Positions 21,803 to 33,800 of a DNA stretch of 64,000 nucleotides are shown here, piece by piece; position 1 is the stretch's first letter, and every line of letters begins with the position of its first letter. The position numbers and the translations under genes were made by a program. Under the pieces are notes generated by a model, which saw only the letters and a list, made by a program, of their open reading frames with translations, did not search any database and had not been told where the DNA came from. This stretch comes from Larus michahellis (Eukaryota > Chordata > Aves > Charadriiformes > Laridae): positions 93,186,200-93,250,199 of the forward strand of contig NC_133896.1 in the NCBI RefSeq assembly GCF_964199755.1, written 5' to 3'.

Positions 21803-24800
21803 GTGAGTGCGGGCCCGTCCGGGCCGTGACAGGGCGGTGGTGCCCGTCCGGGCCCGCCTTGGCCGCGCCGCCTCGCCGGCCGCCGCGAGGAGCGGAGTGG
21901 GGCGGGCCCGGGTGGCGCGGCCCAGGCGCGGCCGGTGGACGGGCGGCGGTGCGGCCCAGGCGCGGCCGGCGGACGGGCGGCGCCGCGCCTTGGTGGGAGG
22001 CGCAGGGGGCCGAGCGGTGCTGCCGCTGCCGCCCCCGCTGCCGCCGTCGCCTCAGGCTGGGGGGGTGGCTGCGTCTCTCCCGCCCTCTGGGAGCGGGGCC
22101 GCGGCGGGACGGGGTCCAGGGAGCCTCTTTCGCGTGGGGAGAAGCCGGTGGGGAGCCAGAGCTCCCCACAGGACAACCCGCCTCCCCACCCCTTTTTCCC
22201 CTCCTCCCCCGGTCGTAACGCTTATTCCGCTGCCGGAGCGAAAACTCTGCGTTCGGCCCCGCTCTGGGACGCGGCGGCACTTCGTGCTCTGAAGCCACAT
22301 CGGCTGGTGGGCTGTGTCCGTCCGCAGCACGAAGGGAGGCGGCAGCCGGCGGGCGGGGGTTGCCGGCTGCTCGGTCATACTCGGATAGCGAAGAAGCGCC
22401 GCTGGTTCTGTGCTGAAAAGCTGCCCGCCTCGGACCAGTGTTTTTGCAGCGCTATTGTTTGTACCATCCTCTTAGCGCTTTTGTTGGTTTAAGCCTTTAA
22501 GTTTTTTATCTGCATGGAGGCCGTGCAACGTGGATGGATGAAAACGAGCTGTGTTTTGTGTCCCGTTTCTGTAGCACGCTGTTTAGGCCTGGTTTCACTT
22601 CTTGGTGGCTCTTGAAAAACCTAGAGATTTCAGCTGTGGTTGGCTGAAACACTGGGTTTCCTGCTCAGTGGAGGAAGCGAGGTGCCGTGTTTGAACAGGA
22701 GACCGGAGGCCTTTAGAGTTACGGTTCTGCTCTGGTGTCAGATGACCTGCCTGACCTTGCACGGGTCACTTTGGGACAGGTTTTCTAATGTTGTTTAAAT
22801 CCCCTAATGTTTATTGATTTCAGCATCACCTGTGCTCCACAAAACGTGATCTTTACACTCTGTGACTCAGTTTCTTCATATGCACAAAGGAAGTTTTCCA
22901 CAGCTGTTTCTCAAAGGAGTTTTAAACCAGTCCCCTTGAAACTGGTGTTATGCAATGCTGGATATTATTATTCCAGTTTGGCAGCTTAAGGCAGGGTGAA
23001 TGGAAGCTGAAGCACTTAAGCTTTTACTAAGAAATGGTAAGAGGTTTAGCTTATTAGCAATTGGGGTGAGGTCACATTACAAGTCTGCTTGATAACAGAT
23101 ACTTAGTTATTTCTCACAGCGTGTAAGCAGCTTCAAACATCATGCGGGGCTGGCAGCTTTCTGTAGGAAGAGGCTCAGCAATGATTGCAAATAAACTGAC
23201 TCTCAGGTGACATTAAATAGGTGTGTTTGGGATCTCGGGCAATCCTTTATTCGCCTGCACCACCCTACGTATGAAGCAGGGCACCCTGCCTCTTAGTCAC
23301 CTTATAATGAGGATGACGGAGTTTGCAAGAAGAGCAAGCAGCACTGATCAGCCAAGATGAAGTGGCAGTTGACGGCATCGTTGTTCAGCAGTGCTCCTGA
23401 TGCAACTGGGTTTCCTTTTATCCTCCGTCGACCTTTCTGCTGTTTTCTACAGCTTAGCTCCACTTTGGCCGTACGTCAGTCGTGAGTTGAGGGACGGGGT
23501 TACTGGGGCCTGGATGCATGAGGTGGAAAGCAGCCCAGGCGTGTCAGGCCTGAGCCAGCCGTGGAGTTCTCCTGTCAGGTCACAGCCAGAGCTGTCCGCC
23601 ATGCTGTGGTGCTCCACAAGGGGCTGAGCCCTGGCTTTGCTTGCACTGCTCAGTTCTTATTTCAGGGAGCTTATTACTTTCTGTAACTTTTTTTTTTTTT
23701 AATAAAAAGCTATAGAGAAAAAAACCCCACACAACCCTCTTCTGTTTCCGGAGCACCAAACTTTATTTCTTTTACTTTATATCTACTTACAGGCAGCTTT
23801 ATCGCTGATTCAAATTCAGAACTGATCCTTTTGGGTTCTGTACTTTTATATTCCCACTTTTCTGGTACTTCTTCATCTCTTTGAAGAGCAGCATATTCCT
23901 GGCTTGTCAAACACACAGCAAGTTCTTGTGCAGAATCACAAATCTTCATATTGAATCCAGGTGTTCTCCAAAAATTCAGATTGAGGAAAATAGGCCGATA
24001 GAACTCAAATGGAAAAATAACCCAATTTAAATACAATGGGAGAATCAAAGGACTAGACAAAGACTTCATAAGGAATGTATTAAATTACGTAGGGGTACCC
24101 TGGAACAAAACCAAGTTGTTAGTAAAGCTACGAAGATCGGAGAAGATCCCTAAAAAACAAGCACTGTCAGAAGATAGGTCCAAAAATAGATCTAAAGCTT
24201 CAACTCCCAACATACAGAAACTAATGTGGTGTTTGAAGGGATCTGCTCTGTCTTCAGTATTGAATCCAAAATTGTGGATCAGTTCTCTTGAACAAACTGA
24301 CTCCATCTGAGAACTTTTTCTGGGAGTGTATGCGTTGCATAGTAACTCACACCACAAAGTGCAGAGATAATTTTGGGAGCACTAAGACCCATAACATCAG
24401 CTGTAATTATGAACGGTCTGCTTTGGCAGAGAAAGAATTAAAAAAGAATCTGGCAAGTTCACTGATGTTTTGAAATTTCAGATCTAAAAGTGATTGTGTA
24501 GTCAATGTGTGTTGCTTGCAGCCATCTTTCTTAGCTCTCTGAATTCAAAATAACATAGCAGTGTGTTAATAATGCATACGGGGTTACAGTGTCTCTGTCA
24601 TCAGGGTATTTGAGATTAGGTGACTTCTTTTACAGAGGACCTCTAGCTTCAGAGACAGTAAGATTTTTTTGCTTTCTGAGCTGCTTAAAGTTTTGTGGGT
24701 TTTCTGTTATTTGATGAGTTAAACACCAGCTTCTGAACTGGTAATTGCTATTACCTCCCACCTGCTTTTGTGGTACTTGGCTTTATGTTCACTCTGTCCT

Positions 24801-27800
24801 CATCTTCTGAATGATTTTAATAGTTTAGAGGCTTGTTGTTTCCCTTTTCTTTTTAAACATGAGTTGAAAAACTGAGGTAGTTCACTGTTCTGTTAGTGAA
24901 CTTCATGATTCTCTAGAGTTTCATTTCTTTTTTCATTTATTGTATTCCTAAATGTTGTTATTGTTAGTTCTGGAATTTGAAAATCTATTTTAGAATTGGA
25001 TTTGTATGAGGAAAAATACCAGTGGGAGGGACTCGGGTTCTACTGTCTGTAGTAATTTGCCTGTTTTCGTAGAGCAGATGTAAATAATACTCCCTGTGCT
25101 TTGCTGCTTTTGCAGTGCTGATTCGCTCGTTGCTCAGTGGTTTTGTATTGTCTTTACAGTTGTTATGCTACTAGTTTTAAGGAAAGAAAACACAAAATCG
25201 TCTAAGTTGGAAGGGACCTTTAAGATCATCGTGTCCAACCACTAACCATTTTATTGATTCTTGAGCATTTGCTGGTTGCTGCCTTTTGATGTCTTAAAAT
25301 AAGGATGCTTTCCTGACCTCTTTCAGTTCAGATGGAGCCTGTGAGAATAAGTCATCCAGCCTTTCCTTGCAGCCCTTACCTAAAAACCACATTACACAAG
25401 GGGTGTAATGCAAGACACGCGTGCTCCATTGTATTGTATGCTTGTATCTGCTGTGACTGGGAGTGTCAGCTCATATATAGAGCATGTAGTGCACGTTACA
25501 TGCAGGGCCTGGTGCCTGTGCTCCTGTGCATATGTGTTACTTTGTCACATTGACCAAACCCCTCTCCAGTTTTGATGGGAAACACCTGTGGGATTGACAT
25601 GTGCCAGCATTCGTGTAGCCACATGATGAAAAACTGATTGAAACAGGGAGCAGAGTGCTGTGCATTATACTGCTGTCTCAGAAAGTAACGCGTACTACTT
25701 TTCTGTAATAAACTTCTAGGAGACTGCCTCTGAACTTGTATGTGTTGCAGTTAAATCTTATGCTTCATAGTTTCCGAAGGTCCTGACTTGCTGCAGAAGA
25801 GCCCTTCAGGCTAGATGCTACGCAAAAGGTAGCTGCTGCCCCAGAGAACTTTGTAACTGAAAGGCTTTGCAGGCTAGTGCTATTCTAGCTGCCTTTGTAG
25901 AAGAGACATCACAGCTGGGGAATACTGAGCATAACAGAAAAATAACAATAGTGTATTTAAAGTACAGTGAGTCGTTATGGGTAAGCTCTGATATCTCTGC
26001 TTGTTTTGCCTGGATTCACAAAGTAAACCCTTCAAGGTCCTGAAGCCGTGCGTGTTTCTCATGAGAACAGGGAAGGTTGTTTTTTTCTCTACTTTTCTGA
26101 GTTAGTACTACAGAGTTCATGCGGAACTGTTGATTTGTTTCCATTTGCAAGGCACAGTGCTAAGCTTAACGTATATGGGAGGAAGTTCCAAGTTTATGAG
26201 AAAACTGCTGAAATGTCATATACACTGGAGGCAGGACAAAAAAGGTAATTGAGCTTGAAAATCATTGTTTGGTTTTAGGATTTTTCTGAACTTAGAAATG
26301 TCAGAGCATGAGCTGTACTTTCTGCATTTAATCTCATGGATGGTAAATTTAGACCTTGCCTATATGCATCCTTAAAAATAGCGTAATATCTTCTAAAATA
26401 AGTTTATAAAAACTCAGTGCAGTTTATTATAGGTGCTTTAACCTAATTTGTAACTCTTACCACTTTGAGTTTAATTTCATAACTAGATTAAGACATTCCA
26501 TGAAGCAGGAAGGATCGGGAGGATAGGAAGGTGGCATAGGGATTGTAGCCATTTTATTGAGGCACTTTAGAACTCAGTCTTGGCTTTTGAGTGGTGTTTG
26601 ACCATTAAATTCTTTTTACATATATATGTGGCTTCTTAGTATATAGATTGGCTTGCTAGGTTGGGACATTTCTTTTGTGAAAAATGTAGTATCTTTAGTT
26701 AATCACCAAATGCCACAGACTCTGCTGCCATCTCCTGAGGACAAGAGAAATGATGCATCTTCCTTTGACACATTAAATCTCTTTTAAAACGGGGAATAAT
26801 GTGTGATGGTTGAGCCAGAAAAATACTTTTATTCAAGTGGAAATGATTCAGAACTTGAAAAGCCTGCCCATTTGGCAACCATTAGAAGTGTTCAGACCAA
26901 TAATCTGAGAAGGCGCTAGATAATTTTACCCGTAGGAGGAGGAAAGGACAGGAGAAGTTGGATCTTTATATTTGTTTGGGAATTGGTAAGAGAGAAGTGC
27001 ATCTCTTCTGCTCTAAGTGAGGCAGGCAAGGTCAGGATTACTTTCTGCTCCCTGCTGAAAGTTTTGTGGGTTTTTCCCTGAGGGGAAGGGAAGAAATGAC
27101 CTATGTGATAGTTTCAGAGCAGTAACAGTTTGTCAGGAGAGAGATTTGAGGTGAGGAAGTGGAGGTGGGGGAGAGAAGCAGTCTATGCATAGAAGAGTTG
27201 CTGGTTATTTGGAGACTCTTGGACTTGAAGACCTGAGAGCGGAGAAGCGCGGCATTGAAATGGGGTAACTGTGTATTTGTGTCAAAGCATATTGAATAAA
27301 TTCATTACAGAAAGGAAATTAAATGAGGCTTTATGGAAAATAGAGCCAAAACCACTTCCAGAACACTGTCACTAGGTGACTAAGATTAAGGTATTTGAAT
27401 TTTCCTGGGGGCAGAGTAATTTTTTTTTTAAACTGATTGAAAATACCACGCTGCATGGTAAGATCTTGATGCATGAAGTGCTTCCTGAGCTCAGTTGGCC
27501 TTCCTCCTCCCTCTCCTCATTCTTTTCCAGGCTCTGTGTGATTTTTGGCCCTTAGCAGACTAGAATCTCAATCCCTGAAAAAATTTCCCATTTTCACCAT
27601 CTGACCATTGTATTTATCTTCTCTTGAGAGTATGGGGTGAGACCCAGGGCAGCAATTTAAAACTTGTGTAAGTTTTCTCTCCATGTCACTTGGAATTTCT
27701 GGTGGGTAAAGATCACAAACTATGTTGAAAATTGCAATTAAAGGAAATCTGTTTGTTTTTTACTAAATATCTCTTTAGCAGAGACTTTCATTTGAAAACA

Positions 27801-30800
27801 ATTCATTATTCAAAACTGGGAAAAGAAAAGGCGGGGGGGGAAGTATCTTTTTTGTGCTTGATAAGTTAGGTGCTTGCAATGATTGTTGCCTTAAAGTATT
27901 TAAAGGTAGGTGTGTAAAACTGATAGCGCATTCTGTTAATTTTTCAGAGTATGTTCTTTATATAATGCATGATTTGAACACCTCAAAAGACCACCAAGCC
28001 TGGGACTGAAATCTGAAGTATAGGCAGGAGACCCATAGTGACCTGCCACATTTTCTTTGCTAATCTAATGGATACAGGCATTTGTAAAGAAAGGTGTTTC
28101 AGTGACTTGGAGAAATAATTTGTGTGAAGCAGATAATGCCTTTCTCCTCATATGTCAATTCTATAGTTTCTTACCTAATATAAGTACAAGAAGTGCCTTT
28201 GAGCTATACAGATTTATGTAAATAAGGTGCTTTGTGAACCCAGCATCACTTCTATTTTGAATTTGAAGGTAAGCCTCTGTTCTCACCTGAGGATCATCAG
28301 GTACTTTATGAGCATTAATTAGTGAAGGTTTATTATCTCCTGGGAGGCAAGTAAGCGTTATAATTGTTATATCCAGGGACACTGAGGGTATGGAAAGCGT
28401 CAATAACTTGTAAGATGTCTCAGGGTATTGATAATGGAGACACAAAACTCATTTTGAGCTCAGTTGTTTCAAACTGGTGAAGTACTTATGCTTTGCAGTC
28501 ATGGTTCAAAATCTGAATGTTCTTGTGAGCTTACTTGACTAATAAGGAAAAGTGGTTAGACCAGCAATGGAGAGTTAGGATTTCTGGCAACTCTTTATCT
28601 GCTGTATGATCACAGGCAAGTTGCTTCCTCTTTCACCTGACTTTGATGCACCTGGGATAGGCAGGTACAATATCTAAGCCTTTGCTTCGTGAGGTGCTCT
28701 GAAGCAGCAAAGAGTTACAGGCTACTAAGTGATGTACATATGTCTGCTTTTGCGTTCTAGACCAACTATGTTTATTTCTGGTATTTTGGAGTTTGAAAAT
28801 CCTGTCAGCTGGGCATGGTGATTCCTGCTCTTTGTATCCAGCTGTAGAATGAGATAGCTTTTAATTTTTTGGGGAAAGTTTATTTTTATTTGACACTTGT
28901 TGAAATGACCTCACTGTCTCCCCCTTGCACTTGCATAATCAGACAGCTGAGATGCTTCATGATTGTACTGCTACTTTAGCTTTAGGGTTGTCTCTTTTTT
29001 TTTTTTTTTTTGATATCAGGGTTGAGTCTAGATTTGAGATCTAGTACAACTCTTAAAGAACAGGTTTCAGCTGGGAAAACTGTGAGGCTATTATAGCATA
29101 ACTCTGCTTCTTGCATATGAAAGACTGGCCAGTCTTTTGTACAATGGTCAGCTTTTCTAGGTTGAAGCAGAATGAATTATCCGAATATAATGAAGAAACC
29201 TTGACACAGAAACACTGTGTATTTTTTCGTTATAAAGGAGGGAGGTGAAGGGGTCTGAAGTATGTCTTGGAAAACTATGACACATGCCAGTGAAACCTAT
29301 TCATGCTGAGATCCATTTGAATCGCAAGTCTTCAGTGAAGTCGTCTGTTAATTCTGTTTCTAAAATTGCTTAGCTTTCTTCTGTACATCCCTATGCCCTT
29401 CTACAATCCAGCATGCAGTTGGGAGTAACTTCCAGTAGGGTATCAGGTGTCATGCGTATACATGTTTTCAGCAGTAAGTGGGGCTAAAGAAAGTCAGGGG
29501 GCTTCAGAAGCAAACTGGTTAAGACTTTTTGCATGCTAGGCTTGTAGTTACCCTTCTGACAAGTGAAGCAGAGTAGATTTACAGCCTGCAGATCTTCTAG
29601 ATAATTGAAAACATACCAGTCTGCCCACAAAAACTAGACTAACTTGTGCACCTAGCAAGACAGCTCATCTGTTTTACAAAGAAAAAAAACAAAACAAAAA
29701 AACCCCAACCAACCCCAAAACACTAGAGAGCCTCTTTTGGCTTTGGAGTTTAATCTAAACAAAGCCACACCCTTCAGGTCTATAGCTTTCATAGCTCTGG
29801 TTTGGTTTTATTTTATGAGTGGATTATCCTGTCTAGACTCCTGCTTTGACTTGGAAGCCAAAATAGAAGCAATAAAGCTAGTTGGCCGCTTAGCGGGTGA
29901 CAAACCTTCTCTGAAGTCCTCTAATTTGTTAGGGCCCTTTTCTCCCCTGTGCTCCCTCTCCTGACTGTTTCATGATACCTCAGTAAGTTTTGTGAGTTGC
30001 AGATACAGCTCTGCTAAATTTAGCATACCAGATGCCTTCAATAAGCCTGAGCCCAGCTATCAGTTACACTCAGATCTGTTTCAGTCAGGCACATCCCTCT
30101 GGGGAGAGACTTGCACTATTTAAAGTTGAATGAGACTGAGATTCTTACAGCATTAAGAAACTCGGAATTCCCCCTTTTTCTCCCTGATGTTGGTTCTGAA
30201 CTAATGTTCAACACTTGCTATTCTGGGACTGAATTTGTGTTGCCTCTTGAACTGTAACTCTGGAAATTGGCTTTGTCTTGAGCTATCACTCTATATAGCA
30301 GTTCTCTTTTGGTGTACATTGAGAGGCAAAAGGCAGCCTTAGCATAAGCTAGTCTCATTTAGCCTGTGTTACTTCCAGTCTGAATTTAAGACATTATATG
30401 AAAAATAGTGTTCTAATCATGGCCCTGTAGTAGGCTGCAGATAGAGGAGTGCAGCTGCAGTAGGACTAACTGGATTGCATTTGGTCTTACAAAAAGTGTG
30501 AGGTTTTTTTCTAGCAAATGCTTGAAGGATCTTGGGGCACCAGCATGCAAGAGCAGGAGCGTTGATGCTGATGTTCTGGGCATGCATTCATCTTCAGTAA
30601 CTGCTGCATGTCACCTCACTAAATAAAGTCCTGCTTCCACTGGGATTTCATGGATCACTCTGCACTTCTTGTGTTGCATCGCTGGGCAGTGTTGCTTTTA
30701 ATGAACAGCAGCCTTACGCACCAGAAACCGGTTCCCTTCACTATTGAAGTCTCTGTGTGTTTTTTTCCTCTGTAACTGAGTCACAGTATGTTGCAGGTGG

Positions 30801-33800
30801 GAGAAATGCAAACATAGTCTTAGGATATATCAGGAAAATGCTTCTGGTAGAAATGAGAAAAACTTACTGCTGTTGTATAAGGCAATAGTAAGTATTTGGG
30901 GTGCTGTAAGCAGTTTTGGTTAGCCATGTTTAAGGAAAATTAATCTGAAGGAATGCAAAGAAGAGCTAGTATGACAACAGGAATTAAGAGCCAGTCTTAA
31001 AGGAGGAGGCCAGGAGCTTGGCTTTAGTTACTAGAAGGAAAGTATAAAGAGGTCATGGTAGCTTTCTGAAAAGGCACGTGGGATACGGTGTGTTGGTACC
31101 CACATACGGGTAGAACTTGAGTGCATTTAGAATGGAAATCAGAAGAAAGCTTAGCTATATTAGTAGTATAGGAACAGTCTTGCAAGGGAAGATGTTTAAG
31201 TGGCTTCAGAGGGCTGGTAGGAATCCATCTAGGAAAGGGTATGGATTTGTAGAGCACTGTAGTAATAAGAGGCCTGATATGATGAGCCAAGAGTCCCTCG
31301 TTTTTTCATAATAAACACAGTTGCTTGGGATGGGGTGGCTGACTTGGTCCAGAAGTTTTGACGCCTAAGATGAATACAGTTGACTGTTGTGTGCTCCGTG
31401 AGTGTTATTTGAGATGTAGGATGCCAGTGATAAGTGTGTGTAATAGGAATATTATTGGAATAATAGAATAAAATAATCTGTTAAGGAAGTGCATGTCCCT
31501 TCTAGGTGCTTCAGGTTCTTTACACATCTTTATGTTCTCTCATGCTAATATGAGGTCATGATTTATTTTTTTTCTTTGCAACAGCAGAGGAGAAGTATTT
31601 CTGGTACAGCCTATACTCAGTTGGAATGCACAAGACTGGTCTAATCAGACCTTAGCTGATACAGTAAACTTAAGTTACTGATTTGGCTTAGAGGTAACTT
31701 CAAGAATCAGGTCTACTTGTAGATAGCTATTAAAAAACAAACAAATTAAAAAAAAACCCAAACAAAAACCCAACCAAAGCTATTTCCATTACTCCAATGA
31801 AAAGAAAGGAGTGACCATTTTGTGTCCTTTGTTACAGGTGCTTTATCTTGTTGAGGCTGGGGTAGTTTTAAGTCCTTAGGTTCAAAGTGCATGTTGTTCA
31901 GTAGATTACAAGGTGTAGTACAAGATCATCTAGAAGCTGAATGATCTCTCTGCTCCTCTTGCACAGTACTTCCAGATTAAACTAGGGTAGGCTGGCACTT
32001 CTGCTCCAGAACCGACCAGTTCTGCCTTTGGCAGTTTTTCTTCTCTTTATGTTGGCACAAGACTTGTGTGGTGAACCCAATCAGGGGACTGATGTGGTTT
32101 AAAACTAAACTTCTTTTTTTGGCTAGGTTAGTTTTAATTGAGGTTGGTTCACCACATTGTTGCACAAATGTTTGTGCCAGCAAGAGGATGGAAATGAGTG
32201 AGTCGGGATCAGCAAGACTGGTGCTTTCATCAGCAGTGCCAGCTTTTCTGTGTTTTTACTTGAGGCCCTAGTGGCACTTTTGCCACACTGTCCTCAGGCA
32301 AAGTGATGAACTCTCATGATGTGGGTCTTCCTTTCCATGACCTCATTTAGTTTACTTATTAAATGTTTTTGTGTGTAATAGATGTGGTGCTGATTTAATC
32401 AGCTAGTGCTATACATCAAAGAAATTTATGGTTTGAGTACATACTATTTAAACAGACACATTAAGCATATTGATTTATGCTTCCTGCAGTGTTTCTCAAA
32501 CTTTTTTCATGTTATTCTCCCTGATAAATTACTGGCCCTGGTGCAATTCTTGAGCAACAAGGAAACAGCTAGTGACAGAGCACCGGAGGCAAGCAGGAGA
32601 TGGCAGGAGGCAGCAATGAATGTGGCAAGTGGTGAGAGATAGAGGAGGGAGCCCAAGGGCTTGAGGAAATCTGTCAACAGCACCTTTTAGCCACCTACTA
32701 TACTACCTTTTAGCAGCTTGTTTTTCTGGCCTGATGCCAGCCTCAGAGGTGATGTCTTGACTCAGCAGCTACGAGCACCCTTAGACTCTGTGTCTGCAGT
32801 TATCCATTTATTCCCTGTCAGAAACCTTCTTGGTGAAGGTCCATCTTCTGGCCATGGTCTCTTTCTCAGCCATCTTGTCCTGACTGCCCCTGACAATACA
32901 TCTTTGTCCTGTTGCACTGTCATCAGTAATATTCCGTAGTGACTACTTCTAATGCCCGATTTCTTACTCCATTATTAACTAATTATTTTTAAAATAATAT
33001 TAGAAAATACACTACCTGATAATAGTGTATGTCTGAGATTTTTTGCTCCAATATAAAGAGGGACTTGCTCTAGAGCAACTTTGCTGTCAGTTCATCGTAA
33101 GAGTTCATGCTAGTGTTACCAATCTACTGAAGCTTGGATCTACTGATACAAAAGAAGTATCACCAAGGTGAATATACTATTAAATCCTTTGGATAAAAAG
33201 TCGAGGCTTTCAAGGGACTGAGTGTGAACGTGAGGTTTTCTCTCTTCCCTTACTGACCACCTACTCTGCAGCTGATCTTTATCTAACTGGGCAGTTGAGA
33301 CTTGCTCCCTTTGGTTTCCACTCTGATGCAGATCACAGCAAAAGAGGTTACTCAGTCTTCACTCCCAGTATGAGATTATTGAGGTCCTCTACTCCAGCAA
33401 AACTCTCTCCCAGACACAAATACACCCAGGAACCCACGTGCCACAGTTTTATTCCTATCCTTTGTGAGGAAAAGGTGGCAGCGCTGCTGGTTGTGATTAG
33501 AAAAGGGCACAACTTGCCTTCTGTGTGCTTGCAGAAGCCCTGCCATGCTAGGCTGAACAGCTGTGCAAAGCTGGGCATAAAACAAGTATTACATGATAGC
33601 ATGCTTGTTTACAATGGGAGCACTTCTGTCATGTGATGAGATCATCTTTACTAGCTCAGTACTTAACTTTATGTTGGAATATAATTATCAAAGGGGCTTT
33701 CACAAGTGGTGATACATGAGGAAACAAATCTTAATATTGAGAGCAAAAATAATCTCGAAGATGGAAAAGGTGGCGAAACAAAGGGCTGGTGGCGGTAGGT

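Larger units (their letters stand above)
20600..22450. promoter_or_regulatory. CpG island and shared divergent promoter of ATP6V1A (minus) and NAA50 (plus)
   Basis: The block is very GC- and CpG-rich between AT-rich flanks. The two first exons face away from each other here: the ATP6V1A donor is at 21122 and the NAA50 ATG at 21795. Visible motifs are a CCAAT box (gattgg, 21361-21366), an E-box CACGTG (21378-21383), ETS-type sites CCGGAAG (21241-21247) and ACTTCCGGG (21287-21295), and GC boxes. No TATA box is evident. CACGTG is the core of the CLEAR element bound by TFEB, and V-ATPase genes are known TFEB targets, but the flanks here are not the full palindrome. A run of 12 G lies at 21535-21546. 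Confidence 0.88.

Noticed and set aside
21196-22298. Long open frames of 292-326 codons on the minus strand across the CpG island, and plus-strand companions
   Set aside because: Pro/Arg/Ala/Gly-rich translations present in many frames at once reflect GC composition. They overlap the promoter and NAA50 exon 1 and match no protein.
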